DNA from: Thalassococcus_A lentus
GTDB taxonomy: Bacteria; Pseudomonadota; Alphaproteobacteria; Rhodobacterales; Rhodobacteraceae
Direction: 5' to 3'
Length of the DNA stretch: 64,000 bases
Assembly: GCF_028023555.1 (NCBI RefSeq)
Contig: NZ_JAQIOY010000001.1
Coordinates: 979,168 to 1,043,167 of the forward strand
A model generated the notes under the pieces. It saw nothing but the letters and a program-made list of their open reading frames with translations. It did no database searches and was not told the origin of the DNA. Position numbers and translations under genes: made by a program. This document shows positions 1 to 7,788 of the stretch, in pieces. Every line of letters begins with the position of its first letter. Positions within the stretch are counted from its first letter, which is position 1.

Positions 1-125
1 AAGAGAAAAGACAAAGCCTCTCCCTCATCCAGCCCCGCCTCCGTGGCGAAACGCTTGAGGCCACGATACCCATCTTCGGTCATGGCAACAGGAAAACGCC
101 GCGTCAGACGAAAACGTTTGGGCAT
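1..125 (-). CDS. Small conserved protein of unknown function, N-terminal part only
   Basis: Reading leftwards from an ATG at 125, a frame opens without a stop to the window edge (at least 41 residues): MPKRFRLTRRF, then a helix-prone stretch ending EGEALSFLF. It lies 54 bases downstream of the acyl-CoA dehydrogenase on the same strand, so it probably belongs to the same transcript. The basic start and acidic continuation suggest a small cytoplasmic protein. I recall similar small genes beside fatty-acid oxidation genes in roseobacters, but no function follows from that. The C-terminus lies outside the window. Confidence 0.6.
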   Translation of the reverse strand, partial: MPKRFRLTRRFPVAMTEDGYRGLKRFATEAGLDEGEALSFL

Positions 126-179
126 AGTGAAACTCCGGGCAGATGGAAAAAGGGCGGGGCATCGGCCCCGCCCAGCAGC

Positions 180-1961
180 TTAGAAGTTTGCCGCTTCCAG
201 CGCCATCACCGGTTCTGCACCCGATTGGATGCGCGACAAGTGTGTCGCAGTCATGGGCAACTGGCGGGCCATGTAATAGCGGCCGGTCGCAATCTTGGTC
301 TGGTAGAAGTCGTCATCGCCACCGCCAGCCTCGAGACGTGCCTTGGCCGCCAGAGCCATCTTGGACCACATCAAGCCAAGGCAAACGTGCCCGAACAGGT
401 GCATGAAGTCGTACGAGCCGGACAAGGCGTTGTTCGGGTTCTTCATGCCGTTCTGCATGAAATACATGCCTGCCGCCTGAAGATCTTTGGACGCATTCTT
501 GAGCGGTTCAATGAACTGGGCGTCAAAATCGGCGTCCTGTCCCTTGTTCTCGGCAATGAAGGTTTTGACCATTTCGAAAAACGCCATCACATGCTTGCCA
601 CCATCCTGGCCGAGCTTTCGCCCGACAAGATCAAGCGCCTGCACGCCGTTGGCGCCTTCGTAGATCATCGCGATGCGTGCATCGCGTGCGAACTGCGACA
701 TGCCCCATTCTTCGATGTATCCGTGACCACCGTAGACCTGCTGGGCATTGGTCGCCATCTCAAAGCCTTTGTCGGTCAGGAAACCCTTGATGACCGGGGT
801 CATCAACGAAATCAGCCCGTCCGCTGCATCGTCTTCCAGCTTGTGTGCCCGATCAATCAGCGATGCGCCCCAAAACGCGAAGGCGCGGGCGCCTTCTACA
901 AAGCTTTTCTGGTCCATCAGGTTGCGACGAATATCAGGATGCACGATCAGCGGATCGGCAGGTCCCTCCGGGTTTTTGACGCCGGTGACATCGCGGCCCT
1001 GCAAACGGTCCTTGGCGTATTCCAGCGCGTTCTGGAACGCCACGTCCGCTTGGGCATAGCCCTGCAGGCCAACGCCGATGCGGGCTTCGTTCATCATCGT
1101 GAACATCGCGCGCATGCCCTTGTGTTCCTGACCCAGCAGGTAGCCTGTGGCTTCGTCGTAGTTCATCACGCAGGTCGAATTGCCGTGGATACCCATTTTC
1201 TCTTCGATCTTGCCGACAGAAACAGCGTTGCGCTCTCCGACCGAGCCGTCGTCGTTCACGATGAACTTGGGCACGATGAACAGAGAAACGCCTTTGATGC
1301 CGTCGGGGCCACCGGGGATTTTGGCAAGGACGAGGTGAATGACGTTGTCCGACATGTCGTGATCGCCGGCAGAGATAAAGATCTTCTGGCCGGTCACTTT
1401 GTAGCTGCCATCATCCTGTGGGACGGCCTTGGTGCGCATCAGGCCCAGATCGGTGCCGCAATGCGGTTCGGTCAGGTTCATGGTGCCGGTCCACTCACAG
1501 GTCACCATCTTGGGCAGATAGGTTTCCTTCTGGGCGTCCGAGCCGTGCGTATGGATTGCCGAATACGCGCCATGGGTCAGGCCGGGATACATGTTGAAGG
1601 CCATGTTCGCCGCAGAGAACTGTTCGCCCACGGCTGTTGCCAGCACGTAAGGCAGGCCCTGACCGCCGTATTCCGGATCACAATCAAGGGCAGTCCAGCC
1701 GCCTTCGCGCATCTGGTCAAATGCCGCCTTGAAGCCAGTTGGCGTGCGCACGACGCCGTTTTCAAGCACGCAGCCTTCGGTGTCACCAATAGAGTTCAGC
1801 GGAGCCAGAACATCCTGCGCAACCTTGGCAGCTTCGTCCAGAATGGCCTCGGTTGTCTCGCGGTCCAGTTCGTCATAACCGGGAACATCCTGCTCTGCGA
1901 TCTTCAGCACATCGTGCAAAACAAACATTTGGTCAGTGACCGGGGCCTTGTAACTGGGCAT
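180..1961 (-). CDS. Acyl-CoA dehydrogenase, DmdC-like long form (593 aa)
   Basis: FAD-dependent dehydrogenase oxidising an acyl-CoA thioester to the 2-enoyl-CoA. At 593 residues it matches the long subfamily that includes FadE-type enzymes and 3-methylmercaptopropionyl-CoA dehydrogenase (DmdC), rather than the roughly 380-residue short-chain enzymes. The central beta domain has TEPHCGTD (about 165-171). The C-terminal helical domain has YGGHGYIEE (410-418), and IYEG places a glutamate at position 435, the catalytic base position known for DmdC. An extra C-terminal domain follows. It is transcribed after a MerR gene 30 bases upstream, which suggests control by that regulator. The substrate (fatty acyl-CoA or a dimethylsulfoniopropionate derivative) cannot be settled from sequence. 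Confidence 0.9.
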   Translation of the reverse strand: MPSYKAPVTDQMFVLHDVLKIAEQDVPGYDELDRETTEAILDEAAKVAQDVLAPLNSIGDTEGCVLENGVVRTPTGFKAAFDQMREGGWTALDCDPEYGGQGLPYVLATAVGEQFSAANMAFNMYPGLTHGAYSAIHTHGSDAQKETYLPKMVTCEWTGTMNLTEPHCGTDLGLMRTKAVPQDDGSYKVTGQKIFISAGDHDMSDNVIHLVLAKIPGGPDGIKGVSLFIVPKFIVNDDGSVGERNAVSVGKIEEKMGIHGNSTCVMNYDEATGYLLGQEHKGMRAMFTMMNEARIGVGLQGYAQADVAFQNALEYAKDRLQGRDVTGVKNPEGPADPLIVHPDIRRNLMDQKSFVEGARAFAFWGASLIDRAHKLEDDAADGLISLMTPVIKGFLTDKGFEMATNAQQVYGGHGYIEEWGMSQFARDARIAMIYEGANGVQALDLVGRKLGQDGGKHVMAFFEMVKTFIAENKGQDADFDAQFIEPLKNASKDLQAAGMYFMQNGMKNPNNALSGSYDFMHLFGHVCLGLMWSKMALAAKARLEAGGGDDDFYQTKIATGRYYMARQLPMTATHLSRIQSGAEPVMALEAANF

Positions 1962-1991
1962 CGAGTAACTCCGTCGGTTCTTTGGCGCGAC

Positions 1992-2396
1992 CTATTCCGC
2001 CGCGCGCTTTTGGTTGTTCATCGAGGCGAGCATTTTTTCGCCCCACTTCATTTGTTCACGCAGCTCTTCGATGGCGACGTTCAGCTCATCGCGCTGGCGC
2101 AACATGTCGTTCAGCCGCTCCTGAGCAATCGCATAGGTCTGGGCGAGCTGTGTTTGCTGCTGGTCGCCTACATAGTAGAGGTCGAGCAGCTGCCGGATTT
2201 CTTCGAGGCTGAAACCAAAGCGTTTGCCACGCAAAATCAGTTTCAACCGTGCTCTGTCTTTCCGTGTGAACAGGCGTTTCTGGCCTTCACGGATCGGGAA
2301 CAAAAGCTCCTTTTGTTCATAGAAACGCAGTGTGCGCGGCGTCACGTCAAAGGCGTCGCACATTTCACGGATCGTCATTACTCTGTCTTCACTCAT
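1992..2396 (-). CDS. MerR family transcriptional regulator (upstream of acyl-CoA dehydrogenase)
   Basis: A 134-residue DNA-binding regulator. The N-terminal winged helix-turn-helix has MTIREMCDAFDVTPRTLRFYE, followed by LKLILRGKRFGFSLEEIRQLL and a C-terminal coiled coil rich in Q, E and R (dimerisation). No metal-binding cysteines are visible, so it is not a metal sensor of the MerR/CueR type; related regulators govern branched-chain or fatty acyl-CoA catabolism. Several starts are possible: GTG at 2411 and ATGs at 2399 and 2396. AGGA upstream favours 2396 or 2399. It lies 30 bases before the acyl-CoA dehydrogenase on the same strand, and an ACGT-containing inverted repeat lies upstream at 2494-2514. 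Confidence 0.88.
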   Translation of the reverse strand: MSEDRVMTIREMCDAFDVTPRTLRFYEQKELLFPIREGQKRLFTRKDRARLKLILRGKRFGFSLEEIRQLLDLYYVGDQQQTQLAQTYAIAQERLNDMLRQRDELNVAIEELREQMKWGEKMLASMNNQKRAAE

Positions 2397-2493
2397 CATC
2401 TCAGTCCTCACAGATCACGCTCTCATAAAGAGTGAAGTGCGGATTTGAGGCTCATCATACAATGGGAAATTTTGTTGACGTAACTCATACGCC

Positions 2494-2514
2494 ACGTCAC
2501 TTTCAGGGTGACGT
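2494..2514. promoter_or_regulatory. Inverted repeat, candidate MerR operator
   Basis: ACGTCAC at 2494-2500 and GTGACGT at 2508-2514 form a perfect 7+7 inverted repeat with a 7-base spacer. A further imperfect palindrome, GTTGACGTAAC, lies just upstream at about 2474-2484. The site is in the 248-base gap upstream of the first MerR gene. ACGT-centred repeats are typical of MerR-type regulators of acyl-CoA catabolism. Autoregulation is inferred. Confidence 0.45.
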
Positions 2515-2644
2515 AAGATCAATTTGCGTAAACAGCTGAATTTGGAATTTTCTGTCGCACCGGGTTGGAGCATGGCACGCGGACTCAGATCCCGACTGAC
2601 TTTCCGGGGCGTCTGATTCTCGGTTTAGCCTACAAAAACAGCGT

Positions 2645-3019
2645 TTATCTGGATTCCAGATCCTTGGCGGTTTCGTTGCGCAAGTCGCTCAGCTCTTCGA
2701 TTGCTTGGTCGATCTGACTGCGTTGTTCTGCCAATTCACCCAACTGCCGATCCGCGAGGTCGATCCAAGCACGCATTTGCGCCTCCGACCCTTCTTTTTC
2801 GTAGATCAAAAGCCATTGGCGTATGTCTTCGAGAGGAAAGCCCCATTTGCGGCCGCGAAGAATCAGCGTCATCCGGGCCACTTCGCGCGGGCCATAGAAC
2901 CTTGACCGGCCTTCTCGGTCCGGGCTCAGCAGCTCGATATACTCATAGTAGCGTAACGTGCGCGGCGTTACGTCGAATTTCGCGCACATTTCTTTAAAGC
3001 TGAGACGCTGATCCGTCAT
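2645..3019 (-). CDS. MerR family transcriptional regulator, second paralogue
   Basis: A 124-residue paralogue of the preceding MerR protein, with the same architecture: SFKEMCAKFDVTPRTLRYYE at the N-terminus, then LILRGRKWGFPLEDIRQWL and a charged C-terminal coiled coil. No cysteine metal site is present. The ATG at 3019 has a strong upstream GGAGGGG ribosome binding site. It is divergent from the two thioesterase genes that start at 3126, so the roughly 105-base gap probably carries both promoters. Control of the thioesterases and of fatty acyl-CoA turnover is an inference from position. Confidence 0.87.
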   Translation of the reverse strand: MTDQRLSFKEMCAKFDVTPRTLRYYEYIELLSPDREGRSRFYGPREVARMTLILRGRKWGFPLEDIRQWLLIYEKEGSEAQMRAWIDLADRQLGELAEQRSQIDQAIEELSDLRNETAKDLESR

Positions 3020-3125
3020 GCCATCCCCTCCGATGATTGAACTTTAGGCGCTCGGTAAGCCGCTGACAACCACGGCTTGCGCCCTGCTTGGCCGCGCAGC
3101 ATAAAGCAGGGCAAGGAGTCCAAAA

Positions 3126-3560
3126 ATGACAGCCGACACGACCGAAACGAAAGCCCGCATCGCCCGACAATTCATTCAGACGATTCCACATGCGGAAGCG
3201 CTGGGCATGGAAATCACTCAGATTGGTGACGGGCTTGCGGTCATTACAATGCCCTATGACGAACGCCTGATTGGTGATCCTGAAACCGGCGTTGTGCACG
3301 GTGGTGCGGTTTCTGCTCTTATGGACACATGCGGCGGCGCCGCCGTCATGTCCCATCCGAAGTCTCCGGCTGGAACTGCAACGATCAATCTGAGGATTGA
3401 TTACATGCGCGGGGCAACGCCGGGACAGAGCATTACGGCGAAAGCAGAGTGTTATCATGTCACCCGTTCGGTCGCCTTTGTGCGCGCAACCGCCTATGAC
3501 GAAGACGAAAGCCGACCTGTCGCAACAGCCACCGGTGCCTTCACCGTGGAAGGAGGCTGA
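3126..3560 (+). CDS. PaaI-family hotdog thioesterase (first of a pair)
   Basis: A 144-residue single-domain hotdog protein, probably hydrolysing a CoA thioester. The PaaI/YdiI signature HGGAVSALMDTCGGAA (about 60-75) contains the conserved HGG loop and the acidic residue at the active site. TINLRIDYMRGATPG and the VARATAYDE-type strands complete the fold. An AAGGAG ribosome binding site precedes the ATG. The next gene starts 3 bases after the stop and encodes a second hotdog protein, so the two are co-transcribed and may form a heteromeric thioesterase. Substrate unknown. Confidence 0.85.
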   Translation: MTADTTETKARIARQFIQTIPHAEALGMEITQIGDGLAVITMPYDERLIGDPETGVVHGGAVSALMDTCGGAAVMSHPKSPAGTATINLRIDYMRGATPGQSITAKAECYHVTRSVAFVRATAYDEDESRPVATATGAFTVEGG

Positions 3561-3563
3561 TCC

Positions 3564-4073
3564 ATGCCACGCAAAAAGCCCGAACCGATTCAGGTTATCA
3601 AGCAACGCCGCGATGCTGCGCTTCATGCGCTGGCCGGCGGGGTGCCATACATCCAGTATCTGGGAATCCAGTTTGATCGCCGCGGCGACGAGCTGACCGC
3701 AGTTTTGCCTTTTGCAGATCAGTTGATCGGCAATCCCATGCTGCCAGCAATCCACGGAGGCGTCACCGCCGCATTTCTAGAGGTAACGGCGCTTATTTCG
3801 CTGAGCTGGTCCTATCTTTGGGACGACATCGAAACCGGTGTTCTGGAAGTCGAAACGCTCGAAGAAGGGCGTTTGCCGCGTCTTCCAAAGACAATTGATT
3901 TCACCGTGGATTACCTGCGATCAGGCCTGCCACGTGATGCATATGCACGCGCGCGCATCACCCGGTCAGGCAGACGTTATGCGTCGGTTCAGGCTGAGGC
4001 GTGGCAAGACAACCGGGATCGGCCCATGGCGCAGGCGACAGCGCATTTTCTGATGCCGCGCCCCAAAAGCTGA
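3564..4073 (+). CDS. PaaI-family hotdog thioesterase (second of a pair)
   Basis: A 169-residue hotdog protein paralogous to its upstream neighbour, with an extra basic N-terminus (MPRKKPEPIQVIKQRRDAAL). It has the substrate-binding loop IHGGVTAAFLEVTALISLSW (about 72-91), where a glutamate stands at the catalytic acidic position. TIDFTVDYLRSGLPRD matches the strand that packs on the CoA. GGAGG upstream supports the ATG at 3564. It is likely translated together with the first thioesterase. Heterodimer formation is inferred from the pairing only. Confidence 0.83.
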   Translation: MPRKKPEPIQVIKQRRDAALHALAGGVPYIQYLGIQFDRRGDELTAVLPFADQLIGNPMLPAIHGGVTAAFLEVTALISLSWSYLWDDIETGVLEVETLEEGRLPRLPKTIDFTVDYLRSGLPRDAYARARITRSGRRYASVQAEAWQDNRDRPMAQATAHFLMPRPKS

Positions 4074-4153
4074 TTGCGCCAAAGTCCGGGTTGCATGACC
4101 CATGAGGCAAGGCTGGAGCAATTAACCGGCTTATTTGAAAGACGCCATTTGGC

Positions 4154-5473
4154 ATGACCGAAACTGAAACGATCACCCATCGACGCGTGCTTCGCATTGC
4201 GATTCCGATTTTGCTGGCCAATGTCACGGTTCCGATCCTTGGCGCTGTTGATACGGCTGTGGTCGGTCAGATACCGCGGCCCGAACCGATTGCCGCGGTT
4301 GGCGTCGGTGCGGTCGTAATCTCGGCGGTTTATTGGATATTCGGGTTTCTGCGGATGGGGACGGTCGGCCTGACCGCACAGGCCGCCGGCGAGGGCAAGA
4401 GTGGAGAGGTTGCCGCGCTGCTGACCCGCGCGCTGATGATTGGTTTGGCTGGTGGTGTCGGGCTTATCCTGTTGCAGGGCTGGGTTTTCGCCGGGGCCTT
4501 TGCCGTCAGCCCCGCCAGCGCAGAGGTCGAAACGCTTGCGCGTGCCTATATGCAGATCAGGATTTGGTCCGCGCCTGCCGCGATTGCAATCTATGGCGTG
4601 ACGGGGTGGCTCATTGCCCAGGAACGCACCCGCGATGTCTTTGTCCTTCAGCTATGGATGAATGGCGTCAATGTCGCCCTGGATCTGTTGTTTGTTTTGC
4701 AGCTGGGCTGGGGCGTCGACGGCGTGGCCTTTGCGACGTTTATCGCCGAATGGTCCGGTCTGGTGCTGGGGCTTTGGCTGTGTCGGTCCGCGTTTTCGGT
4801 TCCCGCATGGCGGGATTGGCCACGGGTGTTTGACCGCGAAAAGCTTCGCCGCATGGCGGTGGTCAACGCCGACATCCTCATTCGATCGCTCTTGTTGCAG
4901 GTGATTTTCGTGTCGTTCCTGTTGCTCGGCGGGCGGTTCGGAGACGTGACACTGGCTGCCAACCAGGTGCTGCTGCAGTTTTTGCATATCGTCGGCTATG
5001 CGCTGGATGGATTTGCCTTTGCTGCCGAGGCATTGGTCGGCAAAGCATTCGGGGCCCGCGCGGTGGCGCGCATCCGGCGCGCGTCTTTGCTATGCAGTCT
5101 GTGGTCGTTGGTTTTCGCCGTTGTCATGGCCTTGGCATTTGCGGTGCTCGGGCCATGGTTGATCACCGTCATGGCAAAAGACCCCGCTGTACAGCAGGCC
5201 GCACTTGTCTACCTGCCCTGGATGATCGCAGCACCTGTTATGCTGGTCGCCCTGGTGATGTTTGATGGCATCTTTATCGGGGCAACCCGTTCGGCTGACA
5301 TGCGCAACATGATGGCGCTTTCTGCGCTTGTCTATCTGATGGCGGTCTGGCTGCTGATGGAGCCCTTGGGGAATCATGGGTTGTGGTTGGCGCTGCACAT
5401 TTCATTCGTTGCGCGCGGGCTCACACTTGCGCTGCGGTATCCAGCGCTGGAACGCGCCGCGCGTCGGGCTTAA
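4154..5473 (+). CDS. MATE family efflux transporter (DinF-like)
   Basis: A 439-residue inner-membrane protein with twelve hydrophobic segments in two homologous halves, the usual MATE layout and length. The start reads RRVLRIAIPILLANVTVPIL, followed by AVDTAVVGQI, the first-helix signature of the DinF branch. These exporters use Na+ or H+ gradients to expel cationic drugs, toxins or metabolites. No obvious ribosome binding site lies before the ATG. It is followed by trpB after 100 bases on the same strand; no functional link is evident. Confidence 0.88.
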   Translation: MTETETITHRRVLRIAIPILLANVTVPILGAVDTAVVGQIPRPEPIAAVGVGAVVISAVYWIFGFLRMGTVGLTAQAAGEGKSGEVAALLTRALMIGLAGGVGLILLQGWVFAGAFAVSPASAEVETLARAYMQIRIWSAPAAIAIYGVTGWLIAQERTRDVFVLQLWMNGVNVALDLLFVLQLGWGVDGVAFATFIAEWSGLVLGLWLCRSAFSVPAWRDWPRVFDREKLRRMAVVNADILIRSLLLQVIFVSFLLLGGRFGDVTLAANQVLLQFLHIVGYALDGFAFAAEALVGKAFGARAVARIRRASLLCSLWSLVFAVVMALAFAVLGPWLITVMAKDPAVQQAALVYLPWMIAAPVMLVALVMFDGIFIGATRSADMRNMMALSALVYLMAVWLLMEPLGNHGLWLALHISFVARGLTLALRYPALERAARRA

Positions 5474-5573
5474 TGCCGCTATTGTTCTGTCTGGCATTAA
5501 TTGCCTGTCCGACCCCTTGCCCCAGCGCCAGCATCCCGCTACCTGTGTCCCGCTCAGGATGAAAGGCGCAGCC

Positions 5574-6821
5574 ATGGCAAATGATCTGTTCAATTCCTTC
5601 ATGAAAGGCCCCGACGAAAAGGGCCGTTTTGGTATCTTTGGCGGGCGCTTTGTGTCCGAAACACTGATGCCATTGATCCTGTCGTTGGAAGAAGAATACG
5701 AGAAGGCCAAAACCGACCAGAGTTTCTGGGACGAGATGGATTATCTGTGGAAGCATTATGTGGGCCGTCCGAGCCCGCTCTACTATGCTGAACGCATGAC
5801 CGAACGCCTTGGCGGCGCGAAGATCTACCTCAAGCGGGACGAGCTGAACCACACAGGCGCGCACAAGATCAACAACGTGCTTGGCCAGATCATTCTGGCG
5901 CGCCGCATGGGCAAGACACGCATCATCGCTGAAACCGGTGCTGGCCAACACGGCGTCGCAACCGCGACTGTCTGCGCCAAGTTTGGTTTGAAATGCGTGG
6001 TTTACATGGGCGCGCATGATGTTGAACGTCAGGCCCCCAACGTTTTCCGCATGCGTCTTCTGGGCGCCGAGGTTGTCCCTGTGACATCGGGGCGCGGAAC
6101 GCTGAAGGACGCGATGAACGATGCGCTGCGCGATTGGGTGACCAATGTGCGCGACACCTTCTACTGCATCGGCACGGTCGCCGGACCGCACCCTTACCCG
6201 GCCATGGTTCGTGACTTCCAGTCGATCATCGGCAAGGAAGCCAAAGAGCAGATGATGGAAGCCGAGGGCCGCAACCCCGACACCATCATCGCCGCCATCG
6301 GTGGCGGCTCGAATGCGATGGGCCTGTTTTACCCGTTCCTTGACGACAAGGACGTGAACATCATCGGTGTCGAAGCGGGTGGCAAGGGCGTCAATGAAAA
6401 GATGGAACACTGTGCATCGCTGACTGGTGGCCGCCCGGGCGTTCTGCATGGCAACCGCACCTATCTTCTTCAGGACGACGATGGCCAGATTCTCGAAGGT
6501 TTCTCAATCTCGGCCGGTCTCGATTATCCCGGTATCGGGCCGGAGCACAGCTGGCTGCACGAAGTCGGCCGTGCCGAGTATGTTGCGATTACGGACAAGG
6601 AAGCACTGGAAGCGTTCCAGCTGTGCTGCGAGACCGAGGGTATCATCCCCGCGCTCGAGCCATCACATGCCTTGGCACATGTCATGAAAATCGCGCCGAA
6701 GCTGCCCAAGGATCACATCATCTGCATGAATATGTGTGGCCGTGGCGACAAGGACATCTTCACCGTCGCCAAGCACCTGGGCTTTGACATGTCCGACACC
6801 GAAGGACGAACCGCAGACTAG
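5574..6821 (+). CDS. trpB: Tryptophan synthase beta chain
   Basis: A pyridoxal-phosphate enzyme condensing indole with L-serine to give L-tryptophan, working with TrpA. The 415 residues are full length. The PLP lysine lies in HTGAHKINN, the glycine-rich phosphate loop in GGGSNAMG, and the C-terminal MCGRGDKD is typical of TrpB. The frame is open well upstream, but the family N-terminus (MANDLFNSFMKGPDEKGRFG) fixes the ATG at 5574. No trpF or trpA lies beside it; the upstream neighbour is a MATE transporter. The next gene is convergent, 22 bases away. Confidence 0.97.
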   Translation: MANDLFNSFMKGPDEKGRFGIFGGRFVSETLMPLILSLEEEYEKAKTDQSFWDEMDYLWKHYVGRPSPLYYAERMTERLGGAKIYLKRDELNHTGAHKINNVLGQIILARRMGKTRIIAETGAGQHGVATATVCAKFGLKCVVYMGAHDVERQAPNVFRMRLLGAEVVPVTSGRGTLKDAMNDALRDWVTNVRDTFYCIGTVAGPHPYPAMVRDFQSIIGKEAKEQMMEAEGRNPDTIIAAIGGGSNAMGLFYPFLDDKDVNIIGVEAGGKGVNEKMEHCASLTGGRPGVLHGNRTYLLQDDDGQILEGFSISAGLDYPGIGPEHSWLHEVGRAEYVAITDKEALEAFQLCCETEGIIPALEPSHALAHVMKIAPKLPKDHIICMNMCGRGDKDIFTVAKHLGFDMSDTEGRTAD

Positions 6822-6843
6822 GTTCTCAGACCAGACCTTTTCG

Positions 6844-7335
6844 TCAGTTGTTGCGCCCAGGTTGCAAACGTTGCTTGGGCGCGGATTTCAAAATGCCGCG
6901 TGGTCGTGTCATGACTTGTGGTATTGGCGCGCCTTGTGTGCGGACGGGGCGATATTTAACGGTGCCGCCGTTCAGAGGCTGCTGATATATCCATTTGTAA
7001 AGCACGTAGACATAGTAGAGGTCCGGCGGGTTCATGCCGCCAATGACCACGGATCCGGATGTTTGAGTGCTGGTTGTCTGTGTTGTGCTGGTGCCCCAGA
7101 GGCATTCCGCCGTCACATTGGCGCTATTCGTTCTTGATGCACAGACCAGCACATGAGCCTGTGCTCCCGTTTCCCGTTCAGGACAACTGGATACGTCAAA
7201 GCTGACCGGAACCGACTTGCTCGTTTGGGTTATGGCCGGTTGACCGATGGACCAAGTGCAGTTGGCCATGGCCGCACCGGAAAACAGAACTGAAAAAGTG
7301 ATCGCCGCAACGGGCGTTGGAAGCGTGGAAATCAT
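6844..7335 (-). CDS. Secreted protein of unknown function
   Basis: A 163-residue protein. From the ATG at 7335 it has a signal peptide (MISTLPTPVAAITFSVLFSG, then a predicted cleavage after AMA-N). The mature part has several cysteines (NCTWSIG, SSCPER, LVCAS, ECLWG), suggesting disulfides in the periplasm or outside the cell. A Thr/Ser-rich middle and a Pro/Arg/Gln-rich tail follow. An alternative upstream start at 7389 would bury the signal peptide and is less likely. I do not recognise a family. It is convergent with trpB. Confidence 0.6.
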   Translation of the reverse strand: MISTLPTPVAAITFSVLFSGAAMANCTWSIGQPAITQTSKSVPVSFDVSSCPERETGAQAHVLVCASRTNSANVTAECLWGTSTTQTTSTQTSGSVVIGGMNPPDLYYVYVLYKWIYQQPLNGGTVKYRPVRTQGAPIPQVMTRPRGILKSAPKQRLQPGRNN

Positions 7336-7410
7336 GTGGCACCAAAAATAAATTTCAATGCCACCACGATGCATGACAGTGACGGTCAATTCAAGATTGG
7401 GGTCGCCTGC

Positions 7411-7782
7411 CTAGTCCGCGTTTTCTTCGAGAACAGACAACGGAACAATGTCCAGGGCTCGCTTGTGCGTCGCGGCCAGCGCCACCTTCGGCGCGCAGCC
7501 TTCCTCGTGCGCTTGCAGGAAACGCGCAGCGCACAGGCACCAACGATCACCGGGCTTCAGGCCAGCAAACCGAAATTCCGGTCGCGGTGTCGAAAGGTCG
7601 TTTCCGACGTATTTCGAGAATGCCAAAAACTCGGCTGTCATGACGGCGCATACCGTGTGGCTGCCGCTGTCGGCCTCGCAGGTGTTGCAATGACCATCGC
7701 GGAAAAAGCCGGTTACCGGCTCGTTGGAACAGCTTTCCAGGACGCCACCCAGAACGTTGATCGAGGGGTCCTTTACAGTCAT
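7411..7782 (-). CDS. DUF2237 family protein
   Basis: A 123-residue cysteine-rich cytoplasmic protein with the DUF2237 pattern: NVLGGVLESCS, then GFFRDGHCNT, TVCAVMTAEFLAFSKYVGND, and GDRWCLCAARFLQA toward the end. The family is common in marine bacteria and has no established function; the conserved cysteines suggest metal binding or redox chemistry. It lies 6 bases downstream of the serine hydrolase gene on the same strand, so the two are probably co-transcribed. Confidence 0.85.
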   Translation of the reverse strand: MTVKDPSINVLGGVLESCSNEPVTGFFRDGHCNTCEADSGSHTVCAVMTAEFLAFSKYVGNDLSTPRPEFRFAGLKPGDRWCLCAARFLQAHEEGCAPKVALAATHKRALDIVPLSVLEENAD

Positions 7783-7788
7783 CGTTCC

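Noticed and set aside
225..2435. A 736-codon open frame on the plus strand opposite the acyl-CoA dehydrogenase and MerR genes
   Set aside because: It is antisense to clearly recognisable proteins; its translation shows no domain. High GC creates long antisense open frames here.
5376..5573. N-terminal extension of trpB by 66 codons
   Set aside because: It overlaps the MATE gene and the extension has no TrpB similarity; the ATG at 5574 gives the family N-terminus.
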